Part shown: positions 10,183 through 18,601 of the stretch, piece by piece
Layout of the letters: every line of letters starts with the position of its first letter
How positions within the stretch are numbered: position 1 is the stretch's first letter
DNA from: Treponema sp.
GTDB taxonomy: Bacteria > Spirochaetota > Spirochaetia > Treponematales > Treponemataceae
Length of the DNA stretch: 47,253 nucleotides
Assembly: GCA_017450535.1 (NCBI GenBank)
Contig: JAFSTK010000032.1
Span: 1 to 47,253, forward strand
Direction of reading: 5' to 3'
The notes under the pieces: generated by a model
Told to the model about the DNA's origin: nothing
The model's input: the letters and a program-made list of their open reading frames with translations, nothing else
Databases searched by the model: none
Position numbers and translations under genes: made by a program

Positions 10183-10211
10183 ATTCTTGTGCATCCTGTT
10201 AAACCTTTCGC

Positions 10212-13200
10212 CTACTCCAACTTTTCCAGTTGTTCCCGGATAAATTCGCTCTTCTCTTTCAGACCGATTTTTCCGGTGGAAAGCAGAATCATGTTCGGTT
10301 TGGTTGGGTCTAAGCGGACACGGCCATTGCTTTCTTTGATGAGACGGAGCACTTTGTCCACGGAAATGTCGCTGACCTTGCTGAATTCAATTTGAATGAC
10401 ACCCTGACGTTCTTTGAGCGTGCTGATGTACAGTTTTTTGGCGATAACGCGGACTTCTGCAAGGCTGAGCAAACTGTACACTTCATCGGGAATCGGACCA
10501 AAACGGTCTTCCAACTCAAGGAACATGCTTTCTAGCTCGTCTTTTGTCTGAACGGACGCGACTTTTTTGTAGATTTCCATTTTGGTCTGCGGATTCTGCA
10601 CATAGGTATCGGGGATAAAGCCGGTGTATTCCAGCTCCATAAGAACTTCGCTTTGTTCCTTGTAGTTTTCCGCTTGCGTAAGGCGTTCCACAGCTTCATT
10701 CAAAAGACGCAGATACAAATCAAAGCCAACCGAATACACGTCGCCGCTTTGGTCACGTCCGAGAAGATTTCCAGCCCCGCGGATTTCCATGTCTTTCATC
10801 GCGATTTTAAAGCCGCTTCCCAACTCCGTAAAATCAGAAATAACCTGCAGACGCTTCATCGCCACTTCGCTCAAAACTTTGTTCTCCGGGTACAAAAGAT
10901 AGGCATAGGCTTTTCTATCGCTTCGCCCTACCCGCCCCCGCAACTGGTACAATTGACTTACGCCGTACATATCCGCGCGGTCAATGATAATCGTGTTCAC
11001 GTTGGGGATATCGATTCCGTTTTCAATGATTGTGGTCGCAACAAGCACATGGAAACCACCCATCTTAAAGCGGCGGAAAATATCGTCAAGCTCGTCACTT
11101 GTCATCTGACCGTGAGCAACATCAATCAACATTTCAGGCAAAATCCGTTCCAGTTTCCGCCGCACTTCATCCAGACTTTCCACGCGGTTATGCAGATAGA
11201 AAACCTGTCCGCCCCGCTCCACTTCACGGCGGATTGCCTCTGCGACACGTTCTTCTTTGTATTCGTCGATTACCGTCTCAATTGGCTGACGGTTCTGAGG
11301 CGGCGTGGTGAGAAGCGACATATCGCGGATTTTAAGCAAACTCATGTGCAATGTACGCGGAATCGGTGTTGCGCTCATGGCAAGGCTGTCGATGTTCGTC
11401 TTGAGCGTCTTGAGTTTTTCCTTGTCTTTTACGCCAAAACGCTGTTCCTCATCGATAATCATCAGTCCCAAGTCGCGGAAAATCACGTCTTTTTGAATAA
11501 TTCGATGCGTACCGACCAAAATGTCCACGTCGCCCTGTGCAAGCCGCGCGATGATTTTTTTCTGTTCTGAAGGAGGCACAAAACGGCTCATCTGCGCAAT
11601 TTTTACGGGGAAATTTGCGAATCGCTCAACACACGTCTCATAATGTTGTTCAGCCAAAATCGTTGTGGGCGCGAGGAATGCGACCTGTTTTCCGCCCATG
11701 ACGGCCTTAAAAGCCGCGCGCATGGCAATCTCTGTTTTTCCGTAGCCGACATCACCACAAACAAGGCGGTCCATTGGAACAGGCTTTTCCATGTCAGATT
11801 TGACTTCTTGTGTGACGGTATACTGGTCTTTGGTGTCCTCATACGGAAACGCCGCCTCAAACGCAGTCTGCCATTCGGTGTCTTTTGGAAACGGAAAACC
11901 GCGGCTGGCTTTTCGTCGGCTGTACAAGTCAATCAATTTTTGCGCCAAGTCTTCGACAGCTTTTTTGACGCGGTTCTTACGATTTTCCCATGATTTTGAG
12001 CCGATTTTATCAATGTGCGGCGCCTCGCCTTCGTTTCCGATATACCGCTGCACCAAATTGACCTGTTCAATCGGCACAAAGGCAAACTCTTCGTCAGCGT
12101 ATTCAAGTTTGATATAATCACGCTCATTTCCGCCCGCTTTTACGCGCTGAATGCCTTTAAATAGACCAATGCCATAATTTACGTGAACGACATAATCACC
12201 GGGCGCAAGGTCAACAAATGTGTCGATGACAGCGGATTTTACGCCTTTTTGCAGACTCTTGGGAACATGTTTTCTGCGTCCAAAAATCTCGTTTTCCTGA
12301 ATAAAAACCGTCTTGCAATCTGGAATGCCAAAGCCGCCGGAAATCGCCTGCGGAAGAATCGTAAGCGGATAAAAGACTTTTCCCTTGGAAGCGGCAGCCT
12401 TTACACCCTCCGTGTCATCACCGATAAAGTCACGGAGAATTTCTTTGATACGCAGGGACTGATTCTCATTGTCCGCATAAATAACGATTTTCCATTCGTC
12501 CGCCTGCAATGCGGTAATCTGCTCTTTAAGGTAGTTGATATTGCCAAAAAAGCTCCGCGGCGCGTCACAAGTGATGTCATATTTCTGGTCAGCATCAGAT
12601 TTCTCTGAAACCTGCGTATGCAATGTACGAAAAAGTATACATCTTAAGTGACTTTCCGAAACGTCGTCAAAGGAAATGAGCATGTCGGAAGGCGGCAAAA
12701 CAGGGGATTCTTGTCGCGCTTTTCTGAACATGCCTGTGTATTCACGGTTAAAGCTCTCCTGCGCGTTTGAAAGCCTGTCGTAGTCACAAAAAAGAACGGT
12801 CGTTTCTTCCGGGAGATAATCCAGCACGGAATACCGTTTTTCCCAAAGCGCCGGATAGAACAACTCTTCCCCTTCACTTTCACGGTTCAAACGCAATTCG
12901 TCCAGCAGTTTTTCTTTGGCTTTTTTTGCCGCTTCAGTAAGCACCAACGGCGGCGTGTCATCATCACCTGACTCCAGTTTTGAAAGATAGGATTCCAGTT
13001 TTGCGACAAAATCATCCGTCCAAATCACTTCTTTCATCGGATAAATCAACAGATTATCCAAAGGAGCTACCGTAGACTGAGTCTCAGGGTCAAAAGATTT
13101 TATCTGCTCAATCTCGTCAAAATCAAACACAATGCGCGTCGCAAGCGTCTCTCCCGGCGTAAAAATATCCAGGACTTCGCCACGCAATGTAAATTCACCA

Positions 13201-13844
13201 TGGACAGTCGTTTTTGGAACGCGAATGTAACCGAGCGAGGTAAGTTTTTCGGCAAGCTCAGTGGGGTCAATCTCCTCGCCCTTAAACACGCTGAACACAA
13301 GCGAACGCACATAATCCGGCGCAGGAACGGGAGACTGCAAACCACGCTGTGTGACGATAAATATACGCGGCTTAGTCTGACGGGAAAGACTTTGTCGCTT
13401 TAAGGCAAGTTTTGCGAGCACCCCGGAACGAGAGCCGAACACCGCTGAGCCAATTGCCGCGCTCCGATACGGAACCAATCCCCACCACGGAAGCAGATAG
13501 GTCTCCACACGGTCTTCAAACACGGTGTGCAAGTCCGTGAGCAAGTCTGCGGCATCTTTTTCATTAGGAACCACGACAACACAATCAAGTGAACTTGCAG
13601 ACGATTTTCCTGCATTCTGTCCTTGCGAGTATCGTCCAGTTGTGGTATACTGTAAGGAAGAAATACATGCGTCCCTGCTTGCTTCCAAGTATGCGGAGAT
13701 AAAAAAACTTGTTGCGGCACCTTGCAGCCCTTCAATTTCTGCGCGGACGGAACCAGATGTATTCGCAATTGATTTTGCGGCTCTCTGAAATTCAGTCCAA
13801 CGGGAAAGTGATTTTTGCAAAGTCTCTGAAATTAATGAGTTCAT
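10212..13844 (-). CDS. mfd: Transcription-repair coupling factor Mfd
   Basis: DNA translocase of 1210 residues that removes RNA polymerase stalled at DNA damage and recruits UvrA. The order of domains fits the family: a UvrB-like N-terminus, a CarD-like polymerase-interacting module (around residues 548-570, DYVVHVNYGIGLFKGI), a superfamily 2 helicase core with Walker A GDVGYGKT near residue 695 and the DEEQ box followed by RFGVKDKEKLK near 798, and the C-terminal TRCF domain. The AUG at 13844 has a weak upstream AAGAAG. The gene is divergent from 13907 with only 62 bases between. Length and motifs are normal and no damage is visible. Confidence 0.97.
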   Translation of the reverse strand: MNSLISETLQKSLSRWTEFQRAAKSIANTSGSVRAEIEGLQGAATSFFISAYLEASRDACISSLQYTTTGRYSQGQNAGKSSASSLDCVVVVPNEKDAADLLTDLHTVFEDRVETYLLPWWGLVPYRSAAIGSAVFGSRSGVLAKLALKRQSLSRQTKPRIFIVTQRGLQSPVPAPDYVRSLVFSVFKGEEIDPTELAEKLTSLGYIRVPKTTVHGEFTLRGEVLDIFTPGETLATRIVFDFDEIEQIKSFDPETQSTVAPLDNLLIYPMKEVIWTDDFVAKLESYLSKLESGDDDTPPLVLTEAAKKAKEKLLDELRLNRESEGEELFYPALWEKRYSVLDYLPEETTVLFCDYDRLSNAQESFNREYTGMFRKARQESPVLPPSDMLISFDDVSESHLRCILFRTLHTQVSEKSDADQKYDITCDAPRSFFGNINYLKEQITALQADEWKIVIYADNENQSLRIKEILRDFIGDDTEGVKAAASKGKVFYPLTILPQAISGGFGIPDCKTVFIQENEIFGRRKHVPKSLQKGVKSAVIDTFVDLAPGDYVVHVNYGIGLFKGIQRVKAGGNERDYIKLEYADEEFAFVPIEQVNLVQRYIGNEGEAPHIDKIGSKSWENRKNRVKKAVEDLAQKLIDLYSRRKASRGFPFPKDTEWQTAFEAAFPYEDTKDQYTVTQEVKSDMEKPVPMDRLVCGDVGYGKTEIAMRAAFKAVMGGKQVAFLAPTTILAEQHYETCVERFANFPVKIAQMSRFVPPSEQKKIIARLAQGDVDILVGTHRIIQKDVIFRDLGLMIIDEEQRFGVKDKEKLKTLKTNIDSLAMSATPIPRTLHMSLLKIRDMSLLTTPPQNRQPIETVIDEYKEERVAEAIRREVERGGQVFYLHNRVESLDEVRRKLERILPEMLIDVAHGQMTSDELDDIFRRFKMGGFHVLVATTIIENGIDIPNVNTIIIDRADMYGVSQLYQLRGRVGRSDRKAYAYLLYPENKVLSEVAMKRLQVISDFTELGSGFKIAMKDMEIRGAGNLLGRDQSGDVYSVGFDLYLRLLNEAVERLTQAENYKEQSEVLMELEYTGFIPDTYVQNPQTKMEIYKKVASVQTKDELESMFLELEDRFGPIPDEVYSLLSLAEVRVIAKKLYISTLKERQGVIQIEFSKVSDISVDKVLRLIKESNGRVRLDPTKPNMILLSTGKIGLKEKSEFIREQLEKLE

Positions 13845-13906
13845 GTACTTCTTTTACCGAAAAATAAAGTGTAGCGGAGGCATTACTTCCGCTTGGAGAA
13901 ACTGTT

Positions 13907-14875
13907 TTGAAACGTACTCTTTTTGCAATTATAACGATTTTCGCACTCTTTGCACATAGCGTAGCCGCTCAAACTGCGCAAGACTTTTCAAAAGCATCTG
14001 TTGTGATTAAATTTTATGACCGCACGATGTACTATCCCGGAAGCACCGATGACAATCCGATTTTCGTGCATATTTCTGTGGTCAACAGAGGAACAGAGAC
14101 ATTGCGCTTTAAGCTGGCTGATGACCGCATGTTCAGCATGGACTTTACCGCTTACACGATAAAAAACAGCACATTGCCCAAAACCGAAAAGCTGGTGGTC
14201 AAACGCTCTACAAACCAGACTGTCTACTTCCGTGAAATTGCGCTGGAAGCAGGCGAAGAGTACTCTTTCATTGAAAACGCAAAAAATTATATCAACTTTG
14301 ACGAGCCGTCCATGTATTATCTGGAGCTGAGCTTTTACCCGGAATTGTACAAATCACGCCAGACGGCAATCACATCAAACCGTCTGAGCCTCGACATCCG
14401 TCCCGCTCCCCTCGCCGCCTCATCAACCGTGCTGCCTGTAGAAAGCAAGAGCGCGTCATTGCTCAAGCCGGAAGCGATTTCCCCGGACAAGGTGGTGGAA
14501 CAGACGATTATCGCCCGCCAAAAATCTTTGTGGGACCAGTATTTCCTGTACATGGATTTGGAGCAGATGATGCTGCGTAATGCGGACACTGAACGTCGTT
14601 ACCGGGCGGCAAGCGCAGATGAACGCGCACGTCTTTTGGAAAGCTATAAATCTGACTTGATGCAGAACAGAATTGACCATGATGTTGTCGCTGTGCCAGA
14701 AAAATTCTTCATCGAAAACACATCATATTCACAGATTGACGGTACGGTGAGCGTGCTTGAATGGTTCAAATATCCCACCTATCGCGAACGGAAACGCTAT
14801 GTGTACAAAGTACGCCAGCGTGATGGCATTTGGCAGATTTATGACTATAACGTCACGAACCTTGGTACTGAATAA
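13907..14875 (+). CDS. Exported protein of unknown function (TTG start)
   Basis: Protein of 322 residues that I do not recognise. It has a typical signal peptide (MKRTLFAIITIFALFAHSVAAQ, cleavage near AQT). The first half is beta-rich and resembles an intracellular-proteinase-inhibitor-like or Ig-like fold only in general terms. The second half is charged and alpha-helical, with alternating Arg and Glu around residues 200-260. The start is TTG at 13907, chosen because GGAG at 13895-13898 is well spaced and the signal peptide begins there. A small hairpin (13873-13878 with 13888-13893) lies just upstream. The next gene begins 57 bases later and may be co-transcribed. Confidence 0.75.
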   Translation: MKRTLFAIITIFALFAHSVAAQTAQDFSKASVVIKFYDRTMYYPGSTDDNPIFVHISVVNRGTETLRFKLADDRMFSMDFTAYTIKNSTLPKTEKLVVKRSTNQTVYFREIALEAGEEYSFIENAKNYINFDEPSMYYLELSFYPELYKSRQTAITSNRLSLDIRPAPLAASSTVLPVESKSASLLKPEAISPDKVVEQTIIARQKSLWDQYFLYMDLEQMMLRNADTERRYRAASADERARLLESYKSDLMQNRIDHDVVAVPEKFFIENTSYSQIDGTVSVLEWFKYPTYRERKRYVYKVRQRDGIWQIYDYNVTNLGTE

Positions 14876-14901
14876 GCAGTATTCGCACAAGCACGAAGTT
14901 G

Positions 14902-14927
14902 GACAGCAAACAAGCTGCTGTCAGGAG
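14902..14927 (+). promoter_or_regulatory. Hairpin abutting the ribosome-binding site of the pseudo-receiver gene
   Basis: A perfect 7-base-pair stem (14902-14908 with 14916-14922, 7-base loop) ends directly against AGGAG (14923-14927), six bases before the ATG at 14933. No T-run follows, so it is not a terminator. It could tune access to the ribosome-binding site or stabilise the downstream mRNA. Confidence 0.35.
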
Positions 14928-14932
14928 AATAG

Positions 14933-17299
14933 ATGAAAGCATTATTGGTAGCAGATAATAATCTGGTGATTGACAATGTAAGTACGGTACTCAAAACAGC
15001 GGGATATGATATCATCACGTATCATGCGCTCTTAAAAGCGTTGGACAACATTGAGGAAATATCTCCGCATCTGATTGTCATCAGCACAAAAGAATACCCC
15101 CGTCACTGGAAAACGCTTGCCCAGTATGCTACAGTTCCCATGGGAAGCTATACGCCCCAAGTTATTCTGTACACAGGCGGAGAATTCAGTCAGGAAGACC
15201 AGGACAAGGCTGCGGCATTGCATGTGCGTGGCTATTTTAAGTCGGTTAATGTAGACGGTCTTGACGAACTGCGTACCATTCTTTCACAGAAAAATGATAT
15301 TTTCTCCGGCGACTTAACTGATGCACCTCCGGAATTGAAACCGATTGAAATTCCTGACGACTTTGCAGAAGCTCATGCTCATGATGAAAAGATGCTGGAG
15401 GAATTTGTAAACGAAGAAGTATCACATCCCGGCGTGAGCCTTGAGAAAATCGGGCTGGAAATTGAAAACGAAGTCAAGCGCGCATCGTCTCCTATCGAAG
15501 CCGCAGCCGTTACTGACGAAGAGCTGGAAGAATCTGATGACCGCCTTGAAGATGTTGCAGAAATTGCACCGCTGGACGAGCAATCCGTATCAGATGCTTT
15601 CTCCGTACAAGATAAAGAAAAAGAAGAAAAGGCTGTCGCAATTTCAATTGACGATATCCTCAAACAAAATCAGTCATTTAATCGCTTTGCCGAAATTCCT
15701 GAAATCAAAACCGAGGAAGAAGCAAAAAGTGGTGGCGAAAAGACATACGATTTTGGCGATGTTAAAGGCAGACGCGAAGACGCTGGTGATATCGGAAAGT
15801 CCCCGATGGACTTGTGGGACGAAATTGAAGCAGAAAATGGAGCAGGTTTTAGCGATGAACTGGAACCTGAGCCAGAACCGAATTTCAACCCTATCGCAAT
15901 CTCAATGGATGAATTAAAAGCCCTTGAACATACGAAACCTGTTGGACCGGAACAAACGCTTGCGGACTCAGATGCAACTGTCGCAGAGACTGCATCAGAA
16001 ACAATTGCCGAAGAATCTGTTCCAGAAGACACAGATTCAATCGAATCAGAAGAATCACTCTCTGAATCTGTGGCTTTTATGGACGAGGAGCCTGGCGCAA
16101 ATTTCATTCCTCTCTCTGAGTCTTTGGCAAAAATGGGGCTGGCAGAAGAGACTGAGAATACATCGGACGAATCGCTTGCTGAATCCGTGGCTTTTATGGA
16201 CGAGGAGCCTGGCGCAAATTTCATTCCTCTCTCTGAGTCTTTAGCAAAACTGGCACAAGAAGACGCTGCGGAATCGTCAGATGAAGAAACAGTTACAACC
16301 GAGGAAAAGATTGCAGAGCCCGAAGAAAAACCCATACAGATTTCACTGGAAGAACTTCTGAACGCACGAAAAGCGATTGAAGGCGAACGTGAAAAGCAAA
16401 AGGAAATGCATAACTCCGTCAAACAGAAGGTTCAAAAAGTAGCGGAAAGCGCACAGTATATTGAGCAAGACCCAGAGCATCCCGTTACGGTAACCCAACG
16501 CGAAGTAGACGAAGTTCAGCAGCGCAACCAAGTGCTCACACAAAATGGCATCGTTGACGGAGATTCATTAAGCACAGAAGAAGAGACAACGACTGCAAAC
16601 GAAACCGACTTGGAGGAAGATTCGCTTCCTACGGTCGATGCAATTCTTCAGCAGAACCTGCATATGGACACAAAACTTGACTGGCTTGCGGAAGAAAATG
16701 CGGACGAACCAGAAGAGCATCCTGATACTGATGAACTTGATATCATCACGGATCCAACTGGAGAAGAGGCAAACGAAATTGCAACTTCAATGCAGGATAT
16801 TCTGAGCCAAAATCAGATTATGGATAAACAGCTGGAATGGCTTTCAAACGAAAATGCTGATGAGCCGGAAGCACCCGAAGAAGCATTCATTGAAGACTTT
16901 GAAGAACCAACTGGTATGTCCGCTTCGGAACGAGACGCAAATGTGCAGGATATTTTGACTCAGAACACCACACAACGCTCTGATGTTGATGAAAAATTCA
17001 CCACTGACATGGATAACTTGCAGCATATGGTGGAAAAACTGAACATTATGCGCTCTATTGCCTGCTCCGTTTTGATTTCTAATCCTGAGACAGGCGCACT
17101 AATTTCAGGTACGGCTAGAAACTACAACAACCGAACGCTGGAGTTTACCCCGGATATTCCGAAATTCACAAAAAACTTCACCAACGGAACAAAGATTCCG
17201 CTAATCAGCATAAAAACGGAGCATGGTATTGAGGCTGCAAGCGCAACGGTCATTTCGACAGGCGAGCAGTATCTTATCTCGATAAACAAAGATGAGTAA
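14933..17299 (+). CDS. Large acidic protein with N-terminal pseudo-receiver domain and repeated DILxQN motifs
   Basis: Protein of 788 residues, with no full-length family that I recognise. Residues 1-115 have the rhythm of a response-regulator receiver: the acidic pair position at 8-9 (DN), Thr in ILYTGG and Lys in GYFKS are present. At the phospho-acceptor site, however, there is Ser51-Thr52 rather than Asp, so it is probably a pseudo-receiver. Residues 120-690 are very acidic and low in complexity. They contain four copies of an hxxILxQN motif (239-246, 568-575, 620-627, 671-678) and a nearly identical 23-residue repeat (378-400 and 417-439). The last 95 residues form a compact, basic, beta-rich domain that may be PilZ-like, but I cannot show this. 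The layout suggests a scaffold. It overlaps the next gene by eight bases. Confidence 0.75.
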   Translation: MKALLVADNNLVIDNVSTVLKTAGYDIITYHALLKALDNIEEISPHLIVISTKEYPRHWKTLAQYATVPMGSYTPQVILYTGGEFSQEDQDKAAALHVRGYFKSVNVDGLDELRTILSQKNDIFSGDLTDAPPELKPIEIPDDFAEAHAHDEKMLEEFVNEEVSHPGVSLEKIGLEIENEVKRASSPIEAAAVTDEELEESDDRLEDVAEIAPLDEQSVSDAFSVQDKEKEEKAVAISIDDILKQNQSFNRFAEIPEIKTEEEAKSGGEKTYDFGDVKGRREDAGDIGKSPMDLWDEIEAENGAGFSDELEPEPEPNFNPIAISMDELKALEHTKPVGPEQTLADSDATVAETASETIAEESVPEDTDSIESEESLSESVAFMDEEPGANFIPLSESLAKMGLAEETENTSDESLAESVAFMDEEPGANFIPLSESLAKLAQEDAAESSDEETVTTEEKIAEPEEKPIQISLEELLNARKAIEGEREKQKEMHNSVKQKVQKVAESAQYIEQDPEHPVTVTQREVDEVQQRNQVLTQNGIVDGDSLSTEEETTTANETDLEEDSLPTVDAILQQNLHMDTKLDWLAEENADEPEEHPDTDELDIITDPTGEEANEIATSMQDILSQNQIMDKQLEWLSNENADEPEAPEEAFIEDFEEPTGMSASERDANVQDILTQNTTQRSDVDEKFTTDMDNLQHMVEKLNIMRSIACSVLISNPETGALISGTARNYNNRTLEFTPDIPKFTKNFTNGTKIPLISIKTEHGIEAASATVISTGEQYLISINKDE
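16064..16249 (+). repeat. 69-bp direct repeat, two copies 117 bp apart, inside the pseudo-receiver gene
   Basis: Copies at 16064-16132 and 16181-16249 differ at only two bases, both silent. The spacing of 117 bases (39 codons) keeps the frame, so recombination between copies would delete or add exactly 39 residues. Near-identity at synonymous sites points to a recent duplication or gene conversion. Confidence 0.9.
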
Positions 17300-17675
17300 T
17301 CCAAGCGCAAAGTTTTTCTGCGAAAGTTGTGGAGCGGAAGTTCCTCGGAATGCGCGCCTCTGCAAAAAATGTGGAAGATTTTTCTCCTCTGTCCGCTGCC
17401 CCAATTGTGGTGCCACGGGAACGCCTGATACATTTAAGAACGGATGCCCGAAATGCGGATACACTGTAGACGGGAACAGCAATGAGACTGAAAACAATAA
17501 AGATGAGAAAGTCTCACGAAAAACAAAAAATCGCTTCAAATCAGCAATACGTTCAAAATCATCTGCATTTAATGGTGGCTCAACTGACGAGACACTCCCC
17601 TTTTGGATGTACATTCTTACGGGGCTCATCCTCATTGGTTTATTATTCTTCATTATGCACTATTTTGGCCGTTGA
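17292..17675 (+). CDS. Double zinc-ribbon protein with C-terminal membrane anchor
   Basis: Protein of 127 residues. Two zinc ribbons are clear: Cys10, Cys13, Cys24, Cys27 and then Cys36, Cys39, Cys52, Cys55, all in CxxC pairs. A charged, Lys-rich linker (about 60-100) leads to one hydrophobic helix near 103-124, followed by a short basic tail. This is the pattern of a tail-anchored cytoplasmic zinc-ribbon protein of unknown function. The gene overlaps the pseudo-receiver gene by eight bases, so the two are probably translated together and may act together. Confidence 0.85.
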   Translation: MSNPSAKFFCESCGAEVPRNARLCKKCGRFFSSVRCPNCGATGTPDTFKNGCPKCGYTVDGNSNETENNKDEKVSRKTKNRFKSAIRSKSSAFNGGSTDETLPFWMYILTGLILIGLLFFIMHYFGR

Positions 17676-17679
17676 GCAC

Positions 17680-17711
17680 TTGACACAAACACCCAGATTT
17701 GATAGCATAAT
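17680..17711 (+). promoter_or_regulatory. tRNA-Leu promoter
   Basis: A perfect TTGACA (17680-17685) is followed after 17 bases by TAGCAT (17703-17708), or after 20 bases by CATAAT (17706-17711). Either would start transcription near the tRNA 5' end at 17719. The promoter begins only five bases after the stop of the preceding gene. Confidence 0.6.
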
Positions 17712-17718
17712 TTCACTT

Positions 17719-17802
17719 GCCCGGATGGTGGAATTGGTAGACACGCTAGTTTCAGGTACTAGAGCCTTCACGGGTGTGCAAGTTCAAGTCTTGTTCCGGG
17801 CA
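17719..17802 (+). tRNA. tRNA-Leu (anticodon CAG)
   Basis: An 84-base class II tRNA. The acceptor stem pairs 17719-17725 (GCCCGGA) with 17795-17801, discriminator A at 17802. The anticodon arm is CTAGT-TTCAGGT-ACTAG, giving anticodon CAG, which reads CUG. A long variable arm (class II) precedes the T arm with its GTTCAAGTC loop, and the D arm holds TGGTAGAC. The CCA end is not encoded (GCA follows), so CCA must be added by a nucleotidyltransferase. Confidence 0.95.
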
Positions 17803-17805
17803 GCA

Positions 17806-17833
17806 AAACCGACCTTATATGGTCGGTTTCTTT
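17806..17833 (+). terminator. Terminator after tRNA-Leu
   Basis: A perfect 9-base-pair stem AAACCGACC / GGTCGGTTT (17806-17814 with 17821-17829) has a 6-base loop and a short, interrupted T-rich tail. It starts four bases after the tRNA. The stem has A on its 5' side, so it may also act on transcripts from the minus strand. Confidence 0.75.
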
Positions 17834-17857
17834 GTATTACACTGTTTTCCAGAGAGT

Positions 17858-18601
17858 TTATAAACTGATACGTATCGCCCGCTTGTCAAGGGGATTGAAA
17901 AATTCCAATGAAACGGCGGTAAATGCAAGCAATTCATCTGCGTTTCCTTGACACAATGGATTATAAAGCGAGTCATTTTTAACAGGGAGCCCAAGCCATG
18001 CTAAGTGACATCGCACTTGATGCCGATACCCTGCGCTTATACGGCAAAGGGCGGTGTTTTTATCTTGCAAAGTAATTGTTGTACGGTAGAGAACTGGCGA
18101 ACTTTTTTTTAACGCGGCACGACATGCATTTTCGGTGACAGGTCGAACCGATGCGCCCCGGCTTCCGTACCCCCTGAACCTACTTTCGACAGTAATTGTT
18201 TTTCCGACTGCAAGCGCACTATAGTCCATAGGAGGTGAAGGAAAGCCATCTGACATCATTTTTTCTATTTCCGCCGAAGAGAGCGTATCGACTTTTGCCT
18301 CATAATTTTTGATAAAGCCCCCTTCTGCCTGCATTTGAAGAAAAAAATCATATGATTCCTGCGTCGAAGCAATCAGGACACACCCTCTGGTAGCTGTGTC
18401 GATACGATGAACCAATCCTCTTTCCACTGTTTTTCGTCCACTCACCGATGCAATATCCGGAAAAAGGGAAAGAGCCTGTGTGAGCGCAGAATCATCGCCT
18501 TCATGTAATGGAGCCGACGGTAAACCAGATGGCTTATCAAGCACTAAAAATGGCTCAGCGGCAGTCGGCTCATGCAGAACGGAAACAGACAGTGCGCTCA
18601 T
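17858..18601 (-). CDS. RluA-family pseudouridine synthase without S4 domain
   Basis: Protein of 247 residues that probably converts a specific uridine in rRNA or tRNA to pseudouridine. The catalytic motif is HRIDTATRG with Asp68 (the usual form is HRLDxxTSG, so Leu is replaced by Ile). There is no S4 RNA-binding domain at the N-terminus, and the chain starts directly with the catalytic fold (LVLDKPSGLPS). The start codon overlaps the stop of the upstream RluD-like gene by four bases (18598-18601). Two members of one family lying in tandem suggests different RNA targets. The target cannot be assigned from the sequence. Confidence 0.85.
   Translation of the reverse strand: MSALSVSVLHEPTAAEPFLVLDKPSGLPSAPLHEGDDSALTQALSLFPDIASVSGRKTVERGLVHRIDTATRGCVLIASTQESYDFFLQMQAEGGFIKNYEAKVDTLSSAEIEKMMSDGFPSPPMDYSALAVGKTITVESRFRGYGSRGASVRPVTENACRAALKKSSPVLYRTTITLQDKNTALCRISAGYRHQVRCHLAWLGLPVKNDSLYNPLCQGNADELLAFTAVSLEFFNPLDKRAIRISL

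Noticed and set aside
10653-11570. Long plus-strand ORF of 305 codons
   Set aside because: It lies wholly antisense to mfd, which has intact helicase motifs. It has no ribosome-binding site or family match that I can recognise.
15670-16422. Minus-strand ORF of 250 codons, very rich in Ser
   Set aside because: It is the antisense of the acidic repeat region of the pseudo-receiver gene. Glu codons read backwards give Ser and Phe, so the composition is an artefact.
17482-17868. Plus-strand ORF crossing the zinc-ribbon gene and tRNA-Leu
   Set aside because: It spans a tRNA gene and a terminator and is out of frame with the zinc-ribbon protein, so it cannot be a real gene.
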